40,109 bases of DNA from a virus, in IMG/VR virus record IMGVR_UViG_3300048834_001327, positions 1-40,109 of that record. The stretch is one strand, 5' to 3'. Below are positions 6,832 through 13,749 of the stretch, in pieces; position 1 is the stretch's first letter; every line of letters starts with the position of its first letter. The notes under the pieces were generated by a model. The model saw only the letters and a program-made list of their open reading frames with translations, was not told where the DNA came from and made no database searches. The position numbers were made by a program, and so were the translations under genes.

Positions 6832-7309
6832 CGCGCCCCCCTTCCAGTTGTCGCAGCAGCAGCGCCGCATGGGTGTCAATCGCATGGCGTGCCACCCGTT
6901 CGCGCATATCAAGCTCATGGTGGGCAATGCCGCTGGGACTGTGATATAGCCCTTGCCGCCGATTGCTCCACAGCGCCCACAGCACCGCCCCACCCCAACC
7001 AATCAGCCCCACCAGGGCATAGAGGGCGAAACGGTCGCCCAGCGCCCGAAAGAGCCAGGCTAGGAGCAATAGCCCCAACGTAATCATGGCCGCCGCGCCG
7101 ATGTAAGCCGCCGATACCAACAGGCTAGCCCGTGCGTGGGTTAGGGCGTTGTCATCTTGCCGCGCATGGCCGCTCCCTGTGCCCGCCGTGCCAAGCTCCC
7201 ACGCTATCGGCATCAAGCCGCTATCGGTCAGGGCCGGGGTTCGCCGTGGCTGGGGGTCGGCTGCCACCCAGGTGGATGGGACAATCTCAACTGCCTTTTC
7301 TTGCTTCAC
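6815..7309 (-). CDS. Two-helix membrane protein
   Basis: 164 residues from GTG 7309, chosen because AAAGGAG lies 9 bases upstream; an ATG further up (7390) lacks a ribosome site. A hydrophilic 60-residue N-terminal part (with a PSTWVAADPQPRR stretch) precedes two membrane helices around residues 65-85 and 93-113, joined by the short RALGDRF loop, and the C-terminus is a charged helix. This resembles small accessory membrane proteins of integrative elements; an exclusion or anchoring role is possible but not shown. It lies next to the integrase in the same direction. Confidence 0.6.
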   Translation of the reverse strand: MKQEKAVEIVPSTWVAADPQPRRTPALTDSGLMPIAWELGTAGTGSGHARQDDNALTHARASLLVSAAYIGAAAMITLGLLLLAWLFRALGDRFALYALVGLIGWGGAVLWALWSNRRQGLYHSPSGIAHHELDMRERVARHAIDTHAALLLRQLEGGRDDRRR

Positions 7310-7369
7310 TGTGCTACACTCCTTTTCGACTAGGGCGACAGGCGCAAGCCCGCCGCGTTGGTTCACCGT

Positions 7370-7418
7370 GGGGTATGGGGAAGCCGTCAAGCTATCGCCC
7401 CATGCCCCATGCTTTTTT
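7370..7418 (+). terminator. Hairpin with T6 tail
   Basis: GGGGTATGGGG (7370-7380) pairs with CCCCATGCCCC (7398-7408; one G-T pair), and TTTTTT follows at 7413-7418 on the plus strand. It lies between the integrase stop and the membrane-protein start. It would stop plus-strand transcription entering the integrase antisense; for the minus operon it is a hairpin lacking a T-run. Confidence 0.45.
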
Positions 7419-7438
7419 ATGGCGACAATCTTGTCGGT

Positions 7439-8362
7439 CTACCCTGGTGGGCCGCGGCTGCGCTTGCCACCCTTCAGCATAGTTTCGACCACAGCCACGC
7501 GCCGATGGGCATCTTGCAAATCATCTTCGACAAGCTGCAAATATTGGCGCAAGACGGTCAAATCGGCGTGCCCCATCAACTTTGCCAAGACAAAGATATT
7601 CATCCCACCCCGCAGCGAATTGAGCGCAAAGGTGCGGCGCAACGCATGGGCGGTCAGTGTGGGTGTCTGTGCGATTCGGCGTAGACGTTGCAGGGCTTGC
7701 GCCAAGCCGTAGTAAGTCAACCGTTCGCCGTCGGTCTGCGAGACAAAGAGCGCCGGGTCATCGCTTTGGCGTTCAAGATGCAAATACTTTGCCACTTGCT
7801 TACGCGTATAGGGGCCGATGTAACTTACCCGGTCTTTTTGCCCCTTGCCTCGGCGTACCATCACCGCGCCGGTCGCCCTATCCACATCGGCTAAGTCGAG
7901 CGCGCATAGTTCCGACGCCCGCAAACCACTATCCAGCAAGGTCAGCACGATAGCGCGGTCGCGCGCCGATGTACACGCCGCCAAGACGCGTTGAAGCTCC
8001 GTCGCAGTTAGCGCCGGTAAGATTTTCTTTTCAAGTCGGGGCATCTGTACGCGGGCAAATGGGGAAATGTCTAGCAGTTCGTCGCGTACACAGTAATTGA
8101 GAAAGGCACGAATGGCGCGCGCAAAGCCATGCACATACGCGCTCGACAGCTTGCGCCGCGCCAAATCCACAATGAAGCGTCGGATGGTGGGCGCGCCCAC
8201 GTCACCCAGCGCCGGGGCGTCATGCTCGACACACCAAGCCACAAATAGCCCAAGCCGCCCACGATAGAAGCGCAACGTGTGGGCGGTAAATTGGCGCGCT
8301 TCGCAGTCAAGCAAAAACAGGTCGAGCGCGTCTACAAGTGAAAGCTTCTGTTGTGGGGCCAA
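7439..8362 (-). CDS. Tyrosine recombinase/integrase 1 (left element)
   Basis: 307 residues with the XerC/D-like two-domain form: N-terminal SAM-like domain (8-95, HTLRFYRGRLGLFVAWC) and catalytic domain. All active-site residues are visible: R148 (LDSGLRASEL), K173 (RGKGQKDR), H239-x2-R242 (HALRR), H265 (MGHAD) and the nucleophile Y274 (LRQYLQL). The start is taken as TTG 8362, because an in-frame stop is directly upstream and alignment with integrase 2 begins at the same point. Its ribosome site AAGGCGG lies within a hairpin. It should integrate or excise the left element, probably at the adjacent tRNA-Lys. Confidence 0.93.
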   Translation of the reverse strand: MAPQQKLSLVDALDLFLLDCEARQFTAHTLRFYRGRLGLFVAWCVEHDAPALGDVGAPTIRRFIVDLARRKLSSAYVHGFARAIRAFLNYCVRDELLDISPFARVQMPRLEKKILPALTATELQRVLAACTSARDRAIVLTLLDSGLRASELCALDLADVDRATGAVMVRRGKGQKDRVSYIGPYTRKQVAKYLHLERQSDDPALFVSQTDGERLTYYGLAQALQRLRRIAQTPTLTAHALRRTFALNSLRGGMNIFVLAKLMGHADLTVLRQYLQLVEDDLQDAHRRVAVVETMLKGGKRSRGPPG

Positions 8363-8394
8363 TTAAAAACCGCCTTACCCATGTAGTAAGACGG
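8363..8394 (-). promoter_or_regulatory. Hairpin containing the integrase 1 ribosome site
   Basis: On the minus strand CCGTCTTAC (8386-8394) pairs with GTAAGGCGG (8370-8378; one mismatch) around a 7-base loop, followed by TTTTTAAT and the TTG start. The 3' arm is the ribosome site. It is shaped like an intrinsic terminator and also like a translational lock. Confidence 0.55.
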
Positions 8395-8431
8395 AATATT
8401 GTCCCTTACCCGCCCCATCTGGCCCCCAGCT

Positions 8432-8461
8432 TTGGCGTTGGCGCGGGGGCTGTGCTATACT
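8432..8461 (+). promoter_or_regulatory. tRNA-Lys promoter
   Basis: TTGGCG at 8432-8437, 18-base spacer, TATACT at 8456-8461 with a TG two bases before it (extended -10). The predicted start is about 8 bases before the tRNA. Confidence 0.7.
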
Positions 8462-8476
8462 CACGCCAGCCGATTT

Positions 8477-8549
<73 letters not shown>

Positions 8550-8619
8550 TAATTGTATGCGGCGTCTGACGTGGCACTAGATGCTGTGGTTTTGCCCTAC
8601 ACAGAGAGGCAGAATCGCC

Positions 8620-9513
8620 ATGTCAGACCCGCGTACTCCCCTAAAATCCGCCCTTGACCTCTATCTGCTGGAAGCCCAGAGCCGCCGCCACACGGCCCAC
8701 ACGCTGCGCTTCTATCGCGGCCGGCTGTCACTATTTGTCCGATGGTGCAAAGACCACGGGATCGAGACGCTGCCGGACCTGACCCACCATCACATTCGCC
8801 AGTATCTCATTGACCTCGATAACCGCGGCGTTTCCTCGGCGTACCTGCACAGCCACGCCCGCGCCCTGCGTGCGTTCTGCAATTACTGCCTACGTGACGA
8901 TCTGCTGACCGTCTCCCCGTTCGCTAAGGTTCAAATGCCCCGGCTTGCCAAAAAGGTGTTGCCCGCTATCTCAGCCGGAGACATCGACAAGATTCTGCGC
9001 GCCTGCCAGCATGAGCGAGACCGGGCCATCATCTATGTGATGCTTGACAGCGGCGTGCGGGCGTCCGAACTCTGCGCGCTGACGGTCGGCGATCTCGATC
9101 TGGCGACTGGGGCCGTCACCGTCCACGAGGGCAAAGGCCAAAAGGACCGGACGACCTACATCGGTGCCAAGACCCGCAAGGCCGTACTGCGCTACTTCAT
9201 CAAAGAGCGAGGCGGCACGCCCCCCAGTCGCGAACCGCTGTTCATGCGCCAGGAAGACGACGGCGGCCATATGGAGTATGACGGCCTCAAGCAGTTAATG
9301 CGGCGGCTGCGGGACGCCAGCGGCGTCAAGTTCAGCGCCCATGCGCTGCGCAGAACCTTTGCGATCAACAGTCTACGCAACGGCATGAACGTCTATGTGT
9401 TGGCGCGGCTGATGGGCCATGCCGACATCACGGTCCTGCGTGCTTACCTGGAAATCCTCGCCGAAGACCTGCAATCTGCCGCTGCCAAGTTCGGCGTGGT
9501 CGACCGATTGTAA
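8620..9513 (+). CDS. Tyrosine recombinase/integrase 2 (prophage side)
   Basis: 297 residues, homologous along its whole length to integrase 1 (shared TAHTLRFYRGRL, LDSG.RASELCAL, GKGQKDR, AHALRRTFA.NSLR, LMGHAD). Catalytic set: R147, K172, H241, R244, H267, Y276. The start is ATG 8620, after GAGAGG; the frame is open from 8581, but the upstream ATG lacks a site. It lies 71 bases beyond the tRNA in the same direction and could be read from the tRNA promoter. It is the likely integrase of the phage genome to its right. Confidence 0.94.
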   Translation: MSDPRTPLKSALDLYLLEAQSRRHTAHTLRFYRGRLSLFVRWCKDHGIETLPDLTHHHIRQYLIDLDNRGVSSAYLHSHARALRAFCNYCLRDDLLTVSPFAKVQMPRLAKKVLPAISAGDIDKILRACQHERDRAIIYVMLDSGVRASELCALTVGDLDLATGAVTVHEGKGQKDRTTYIGAKTRKAVLRYFIKERGGTPPSREPLFMRQEDDGGHMEYDGLKQLMRRLRDASGVKFSAHALRRTFAINSLRNGMNVYVLARLMGHADITVLRAYLEILAEDLQSAAAKFGVVDRL

Positions 9514-9601
9514 CCCGCCCCCCGGCCGCCCCGCATCGGGCATCCGGCGCTGCATAAATCGGTCATCCGTCCCGTATCCTAATCGACCCCGTAAGCGTAT
9601 C

Positions 9602-9621
9602 GCCCGGCTCCCCTGCCGGGC
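9602..9621 (+). terminator. GC-rich hairpin after integrase 2
   Basis: GCCCGGC (9602-9608) pairs with GCCGGGC (9615-9621) around a 6-base loop, about 90 bases past the integrase stop. No immediate T-run follows on the plus strand (TTTTT comes 15 bases later), so termination is plausible but not certain. Confidence 0.4.
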
Positions 9622-9640
9622 AAAACTCATGCCCATTTTT

Positions 9641-9682
9641 CCTACTAATAGTATTGACATCCTACCAAAAGTAGGGTATACT
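9641..9682 (+). promoter_or_regulatory. Early-operon promoter with two operators
   Basis: TTGACA (9654-9659), a 17-base spacer and TATACT (9677-9682) form a near-consensus promoter. A 13-base element CCTACTAATAGTA (9641-9653) recurs as CCTACCAAAAGTA (9661-9673), exactly 20 bp on; the first contains the palindrome TACTA-A-TAGTA, the second sits in CCTAC-N5-GTAGG. One copy abuts the -35, the other fills the spacer, as expected for repressor-blocked phage promoters. It drives the plus-strand cluster to 17409. Confidence 0.8.
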
Positions 9683-9716
9683 GATTTCAGAGCGGCGAAC
9701 GAGCCGCAAAAGAAAA

Positions 9717-9747
9717 GCCGGTCGAGGTGCTAGCACACCTGACCGGC
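9717..9747 (+). promoter_or_regulatory. Leader hairpin of the early operon
   Basis: GCCGGTC (9717-9723) and AGGTG (9725-9729) pair with CACCT (9736-9740) and GACCGGC (9741-9747), with one bulged G and a 6-base loop. It ends 24 bases before the first start codon. A smaller hairpin GCGGC/GCCGC lies at 9692-9707. No T-run, so not a terminator. Confidence 0.6.
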
Positions 9748-9771
9748 CTAGTCCAGAAAGGACAGTTTGCA

Positions 9772-10134
9772 ATGACCATCGTACCACAGGTTGCCCACCA
9801 GTTCAACAACGACGGTCGGACCTACACCGTCAAGGCCGAAACCCAGACGACCCACGCATGGGTGAACGGGGAGCCGGTCTTCACCGAGACGTCGGTGGTT
9901 GTCCTGGAGTCGACCAACGCCGACGGCTACGACCGCCAGCTTCAGGTGGTCATGCCCCTGGCTGAGGCCATCGCCTTCGCAAAGGCGGTCCTGGCAGCGC
10001 AAGCGCAGGCGGACGAGGACGCCTGGATCGACCGGATGTACCAGGATGAGTTGGACCGGCAGTTCGTGGTCCACTGCGCGGTCGAACACGGCAGCGGGTA
10101 CTCAAGCGGCGTCTACTACCCGAGCTTGCAGTAG
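9772..10134 (+). CDS. Hypothetical early protein 1
   Basis: 120 residues from ATG 9772 (AGAAAGGA upstream); the open frame begins earlier, inside the leader hairpin, and is not used. It has a beta-rich first half with a VVVLESTNADGYDRQLQVVMP strand pair, then an acidic helix rich in Ala, Gln and Asp (90-110). No signal peptide or membrane helix. First gene behind the regulated promoter, so probably abundant early in infection or induction. I do not recognise the family. Confidence 0.72.
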   Translation: MTIVPQVAHQFNNDGRTYTVKAETQTTHAWVNGEPVFTETSVVVLESTNADGYDRQLQVVMPLAEAIAFAKAVLAAQAQADEDAWIDRMYQDELDRQFVVHCAVEHGSGYSSGVYYPSLQ

Positions 10135-10146
10135 GCGACATCAACC

Positions 10147-10168
10147 GGGGGCTGGGCAACCGGCCCCC
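10147..10168 (+). promoter_or_regulatory. Intergenic hairpin with GCAA tetraloop
   Basis: GGGGGCTGG (10147-10155) pairs with CCGGCCCCC (10160-10168), one T-G pair, closed by the loop GCAA (a GNRA tetraloop). It lies just before the ribosome site of the next gene. Confidence 0.6.
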
Positions 10169-10190
10169 TACTCCCCAGGAGACTCGACCG

Positions 10191-10508
10191 ATGTTTAAGT
10201 GGTTCATTTTCAACCGCACCCGCTATATGTCGCCCCGGTTTGAGGTGGAGATTCGTCACGAGGGCCGCGACAACCAGACGATCCAGATCACCGATGCCAC
10301 CTACAACCGCTTCGTCGCACTCGCCAACAGCGGCGAGTACAACATCGAAATCCGGCCCGCGTCCGAGGGACTCTCGTGGGAACTGACGCACCACTCGCAG
10401 CCCAAGCCCGCCGCCTCGCACGACGGCATCCGCGACGGCTCCACCCTGGCCTTCGCACCTGCCCACCAATGCCCCGTCGAAGCCGACGGCAACATTCTGT
10501 TCGCCTAG
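10191..10508 (+). CDS. Hypothetical early protein 2
   Basis: 105 residues; AGGAG lies 10 bases before ATG 10191. It begins with a short hydrophobic-aromatic stretch (MFKWFIF), too short for a membrane helix, followed by alternating strands (FEVEIRHEGRDNQTIQITD) and a histidine-rich tail. No family recognised. It lies 56 bases behind early protein 1 and 28 bases ahead of the coiled-coil gene. Confidence 0.7.
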   Translation: MFKWFIFNRTRYMSPRFEVEIRHEGRDNQTIQITDATYNRFVALANSGEYNIEIRPASEGLSWELTHHSQPKPAASHDGIRDGSTLAFAPAHQCPVEADGNILFA

Positions 10509-10536
10509 CCTACCCAACCCAAAAGGAAACCGAGTC

Positions 10537-10992
10537 ATGAACCATCAACCGACCACCGTTCGAGTCATGAGCCCGCTGCAAACGACCATCGAAGAAGGCG
10601 AGGAGATCATTGCCCGCCTGAGCGACGCCGCCGCCCGCGTAGAACGGGCCATCTCCGATGAACGGGAATGGTACACCCGCTGCAAGTATGCTGAGACCGC
10701 CTACGAGGTCGCTGAGACCGATGCGCTGGCGGACATCATCATCATGGCCCAACAGAAGGAAGGGCCGCTGGCCGGGGTCGCGGCCACCTCGAAGGCGTAT
10801 GACATTCTGCTCTCCAACCTGAAAAACCAGCTTCGCAGCGGCAAGCTGGCGCAATCCTGGCAGGCTGTCGAACGGATGCGCCGCCAGTATGACGCTGCCA
10901 AGACCGAGTTGGAACAGGCGCAGACACTCTTTACCTCGTTCCGCAAGATTGCCGACATCAAGACGCAGGTCTTGCGCGCGTCGACCATCTAG
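10537..10992 (+). CDS. Helical/coiled-coil early protein
   Basis: 151 residues, almost wholly helical: IEEGEEIIARLSDAAARVERAI near the start and QSWQAVERMRRQYDAAKTELEQAQ near the end. AAAGGAAA precedes ATG 10537; the second ATG at 10567 is preceded by the same CGAGTCATGA bases but no ribosome site. Helical proteins of this size often sit just before the ssDNA-binding or annealing protein in phage recombination cassettes, and the next gene is a candidate of that kind; the link is inference. Confidence 0.72.
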   Translation: MNHQPTTVRVMSPLQTTIEEGEEIIARLSDAAARVERAISDEREWYTRCKYAETAYEVAETDALADIIIMAQQKEGPLAGVAATSKAYDILLSNLKNQLRSGKLAQSWQAVERMRRQYDAAKTELEQAQTLFTSFRKIADIKTQVLRASTI

Positions 10993-10998
10993 GCCGTG

Positions 10999-11018
10999 GG
11001 GCCGGGTCACACCGGCCC
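10999..11018 (+). promoter_or_regulatory. Intergenic hairpin
   Basis: GGGCCGG (10999-11005) pairs perfectly with CCGGCCC (11012-11018) around GTCACA. It is followed by CTACTCCCC, the same motif as after the hairpin at 10147-10168. Confidence 0.55.
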
Positions 11019-11065
11019 TACTCCCCTTCATCCATAGAGACATAGAGACAAGGATACGTAGACCT

Positions 11066-11917
11066 ATGAGCACCAATGCCATCGTCGCCTTGCACGGCGA
11101 AAACAACCTCACCGAGGTTGAGCAGATGATTTTGGCTGAGATGCAAGAGGACGCCGGTGCGTTCCGCCCGAGCCTGGCGCGTATCAAGATTGCGCCGGGG
11201 GGGATTGGGCAGTTTCTGATGGGCGATGAAACGGTGAAATCGTTTACCGGCATCGTTGCGTTGTCGCAGATCATCCGCGGCTACTGGCCTGGCAGCGGGA
11301 CCGGCGATGCGCCGCTGTGCAGTTCCGCCAACGGCTTGCAGGGCATCCTCTCGGAGCCGACCGACAAACAGTTTGGCGAGGCCACGAAGGCGCGCCGCCC
11401 CCATCCCGGCATCATTGCCTTGTCGGAGAAGCGCCCACTGCCGGAAGCGTTCGACTGTGGGGCATGTCCGCTGAACGAGTGGGGATCGGAGCACCAGCGG
11501 CGCGGCGGCAAGGGCAAGGGCAAGGCGTGCAAGGAGATGCGCCGCCTGTTGGTCATCCCCGACGGCTGGGCATTGCCCGCCATCATGAGCCTGCCGCCCA
11601 CCTCTATCGGCATCTGGGATGAGTTCTGTTCCGCTCAGGCATCGAAGCGCAACGCCTATTTTGCCGCCCGTGTGAAGTTCAGCCTCGACACCCGCGAGGC
11701 GAACGGTGGGGAGAAGTACAACGTGGTCAACATCTCGCCTGAGGGCAAGATCACCGATAAGGACAAGCTGTTGTTGGTCTCTGCCATCCGGCGCGAGTTC
11801 CGCGAGTTCATCTCCACGTCGCCGGTGGAAAACAACGAGTATGAGGTCGTGGATGTGGGTAGCGCCACGGTAGACGCCAGTGCCACACCCGACGACGAAC
11901 AGTTGCCGCCCTTTTAA
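11066..11917 (+). CDS. Candidate phage single-strand-DNA-binding protein
   Basis: 283 residues. A cysteine block FDCGACPLNEWGS...GKACKEMRRL (about residues 131-160) is followed by strands (LLVIPDGWALPAIMSLPPTS) and YNVVNISPEG; the C-terminus is acidic and ends DDEQLPPF, close in form to the acidic tip ending in PF by which SSB proteins recruit partners. I recall phage proteins with this cysteine block and 'lPPTS' motif as uncharacterised replication-cluster genes. ssDNA binding is therefore an inference from the tip, the block and the neighbours (exonuclease, MazG-like). ATG 11066 follows AAGGA at 12 bases, a slightly long spacing. Confidence 0.6.
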   Translation: MSTNAIVALHGENNLTEVEQMILAEMQEDAGAFRPSLARIKIAPGGIGQFLMGDETVKSFTGIVALSQIIRGYWPGSGTGDAPLCSSANGLQGILSEPTDKQFGEATKARRPHPGIIALSEKRPLPEAFDCGACPLNEWGSEHQRRGGKGKGKACKEMRRLLVIPDGWALPAIMSLPPTSIGIWDEFCSAQASKRNAYFAARVKFSLDTREANGGEKYNVVNISPEGKITDKDKLLLVSAIRREFREFISTSPVENNEYEVVDVGSATVDASATPDDEQLPPF

Positions 11918-11936
11918 CCTTTGCCGTTAAAGCCCA

Positions 11937-11961
11937 GGGGCTAGGCCGCAAACCTAGCCCC
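11937..11961 (+). promoter_or_regulatory. Intergenic hairpin
   Basis: A perfect 9-bp stem, GGGGCTAGG (11937-11945) with CCTAGCCCC (11953-11961), and a 7-base loop. It lies 22 bases before the next start codon; no T-run. Confidence 0.6.
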
Positions 11962-11983
11962 GCACCTCTCAGGAATCCCACCC

Positions 11984-12382
11984 ATGAACGATTACGAATA
12001 CGCAGCTCCCACCGAGCAAGGCGGCCTGTCTGCATTCTACGCCCAGTTGGACCGCCGCAAGGCGCAATCAGCCCCGGCCCCGCAGGTCGACGCGGCTATT
12101 GACCCGAATGACAACGAATACACCGACCTGACCCAAAGCGAAGATCTGCCCGCCATGCCGGAGAGCGCCTACGCCCCACTCTCCATCGTGCAAAAGGCTT
12201 ACTGGGAAATGGCCGATGCCGAGGTCAAGTACGAACAATCTGCGAATGGCAGCGCCTACTATCGCAGCGCCGCCGAATCTGCCATGAAACGGGCCGCCCA
12301 GTACGCCGCCATTGCGCAAGCCCAGGCGTTGACCCGCATCGCCAACGCTCTCGACATCCTGGTTCAGGCACGGAAGGAATAG
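11984..12382 (+). CDS. Hypothetical early protein
   Basis: 132 residues from ATG 11984 (CAGGAA upstream). The first 60 are disordered and acidic (DPNDNEYTDLTQSEDLPAMPES); the rest is an alanine/tyrosine-rich helix (SAYYRSAAESAMKRAAQYAAIAQAQAL). No family recognised. Tightly followed by the next gene. Confidence 0.7.
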   Translation: MNDYEYAAPTEQGGLSAFYAQLDRRKAQSAPAPQVDAAIDPNDNEYTDLTQSEDLPAMPESAYAPLSIVQKAYWEMADAEVKYEQSANGSAYYRSAAESAMKRAAQYAAIAQAQALTRIANALDILVQARKE

Positions 12383-12387
12383 ACATC

Positions 12388-12639
12388 ATGGAAACCAAAC
12401 CCATCACCGTGGATGAAGAACCCGAAGTGCTCGACGCCACCTCGAACGGCCCCATCGTCATTTTGCCCGCTGAGGAGACGCCCGCGGAGACGACATCCGC
12501 CAAAGAAGAGGAACCGGAATACTACAACGGTCGCAAGCTCCACAAGCGGGCCGGCTACACCACAAACAAGGGCAACGGTGAATCCAAGACTCGTCGCCAG
12601 ATGGCAAAGCGCAGCCGCCGCATCAATCGGGGGAAATAG
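12388..12639 (+). CDS. Hypothetical acidic-then-basic early protein
   Basis: 83 residues with strong charge asymmetry: residues 1-45 are acidic and threonine-rich, residues 47-83 strongly basic (YYNGRKLHKRAGYTTNK, then TRRQMAKRSRRINRGK). The basic tail could bind nucleic acid and the acidic head could mask it; this is inference. AAGGAA precedes ATG 12388. Confidence 0.68.
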   Translation: METKPITVDEEPEVLDATSNGPIVILPAEETPAETTSAKEEEPEYYNGRKLHKRAGYTTNKGNGESKTRRQMAKRSRRINRGK

Positions 12640-12641
12640 AC

Positions 12642-12779
12642 ATGCGCCGCCCCATCTACCGCACCATCCGCCGCCCGTGCCCAGACTGCTTGGGCACAAA
12701 GGTCAACGCTAACGGCTCCGGCCCCTGTGCTACCTGCCAGGGGACCGGCACCATCGAACAAGAGGTCGAAGAGCGATGA
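12642..12779 (+). CDS. Zinc-knuckle microprotein (DnaJ-like CxxCxG pair)
   Basis: 45 residues, too short for many gene finders: a basic start MRRPIYRTIRRP, then CPDCLGT and CATCQGTGT, two CxxC motifs with following glycines as in a single DnaJ-type zinc module, and an acidic tail. GGGGGAAA precedes ATG 12642, and the stop overlaps the next start as ATGA. Known DnaJ zinc modules bind clients; free-standing ones in phages are uncharacterised. Confidence 0.68.
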   Translation: MRRPIYRTIRRPCPDCLGTKVNANGSGPCATCQGTGTIEQEVEER

Positions 12780-12988
12780 ACCAGAAGCAACCGCCGACCC
12801 TAACCGAGAATGAGCGCCAACTGGTCGAGATGGCGGCGCAAGGCGAGAGCTACGCACAGATGGCCTGGCGGCTAGGTGTGCCGATGACGACGATTCGCAG
12901 CCGCCTCAACTATGCACGGCGACGGTTCGAGGCCATGAGCACCACGCACCTGGTCGCCATCGCCCTCCGTTCCGGCCAAATCAATTAG
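12776..12988 (+). CDS. Small LuxR-type HTH protein
   Basis: 70 residues, essentially one LuxR/GerE HTH: LTENERQLVEMAAQGESYAQMAWRLGVPMTTIRSRLNYARRRFEA, ending in THLVAIALRSGQI. It has no sensor domain, so it would act by level alone, perhaps as a timing regulator of the early or late operon. Coupled to the zinc-knuckle gene by a 4-base overlap. Confidence 0.85.
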   Translation: MNQKQPPTLTENERQLVEMAAQGESYAQMAWRLGVPMTTIRSRLNYARRRFEAMSTTHLVAIALRSGQIN

Positions 12989-13002
12989 GAGGCCGAAGAT
13001 CG

Positions 13003-13257
13003 ATGTCTGAAAACCTACCTTTTGTCAACCGTTTCCTGAGTGAGCTTGTCCAGCATCGTGCCCGCGGCCGGGAACCGTCGCATCCGTGGTTGCGCCTTGC
13101 CCGCCGCTGGGTTGCCGAGCGTGAACGTAAGCGCCTCCCGGCCACCTGGAATCGCCTGGCGGTGGTGGTGCGTGACACGTCCCGCCTTGACTACGGCGCT
13201 GCGATCCTGGTCGCTCGTGCCTGTCTAGCCCATATCAACGAGGACAAATCCACATGA
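13003..13257 (+). CDS. Hypothetical basic helical protein
   Basis: 84 residues; GGAGG precedes ATG 13003. Arg-rich and helical (LVQHRARGREPSHPWLRLARRWVAERERKR), ending in DYGAAILVARACLAHINEDK. No family recognised. The stop overlaps the next start. Confidence 0.68.
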   Translation: MSENLPFVNRFLSELVQHRARGREPSHPWLRLARRWVAERERKRLPATWNRLAVVVRDTSRLDYGAAILVARACLAHINEDKST

Positions 13258-13370
13258 AAAAGCAACGCCGCTGCCCGCGCTGCAAAGCGCCGCTGATCAA
13301 AGTGATCGACGAGTACGGGGAGATGTACATCTGCGGCAATCCCCACTGCCATCACGCAGAGCCGAAATAG
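13254..13370 (+). CDS. Zinc-ribbon microprotein
   Basis: 38 residues with C7-x2-C10 (CPRC) and C27-x4-C32 (CGNPHC): a minimal zinc ribbon of the kind seen at the end of many phage and bacterial DNA- or RNA-binding proteins. ATG 13254 overlaps the previous stop (ATGA). The basic N-terminus MKKQRR fits nucleic-acid contact. Function unknown. Confidence 0.7.
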   Translation: MKKQRRCPRCKAPLIKVIDEYGEMYICGNPHCHHAEPK

Positions 13371-13372
13371 CC

Positions 13373-13645
13373 ATGCCCATGCAGAGAGGTCGCTATCCCG
13401 CCGACTGGGACGCCATCGCTATCAAGGTCAAAGAGGCTGCCGACTGGCAGTGCCAAGTGTGCGGTAAACAGTGCCGCCGCCCGGGGGATCCATTCGATAC
13501 CCATCGGCGGACGTTGACCGTCGCCCACACCTATCCCGCCGACCACGACACAATGGCCCCCGTCGTCTGCGTAGCGGCCCTCTGCGCCCCTTGCCACCTG
13601 CGACTGGATGCCCAGCGTAGGCAGGAACAACGAAAGGTTCAATGA
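13373..13645 (+). CDS. HNH endonuclease
   Basis: 90 residues. RYPADWDAIAIKVKEAADWQCQVCGKQC is the usual lead-in of small phage HNH proteins, then TLTVAHTYPADHD (H52) and VVCVAALCAPCHLRLD (H75) with structural cysteines C27, C30, C71 and C74. The usual asparagine of the HNH centre is not clear, and VAH replaces the more common V.HH. Typically a metal-dependent nicking or cutting enzyme. Here it lies mid-operon rather than beside the terminase, where packaging HNH proteins usually sit. The ribosome site is weak, so translation is probably coupled. Confidence 0.83.
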   Translation: MPMQRGRYPADWDAIAIKVKEAADWQCQVCGKQCRRPGDPFDTHRRTLTVAHTYPADHDTMAPVVCVAALCAPCHLRLDAQRRQEQRKVQ

Positions 13646-13749
13646 TGAACGACAACCTAGCATTGACCATTGCCGTCTCGGTCATCTCCCTCAGCATCGC
13701 CGCGGTCAAGATTGTCGAGTACGTCTATGGGTGTGGAGGTGGGCTGTGA
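13645..13749 (+). CDS. Single-pass membrane microprotein
   Basis: 34 residues: a short polar start, then one membrane helix (LALTIAVSVISLSIAAVKIV) and a short tail. ATG 13645 overlaps the HNH stop (an ATG just before it is in frame); AAAGG is upstream. Early phage genes of this form often act on the host envelope; no specific role can be read. Confidence 0.55.
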   Translation: MNDNLALTIAVSVISLSIAAVKIVEYVYGCGGGL

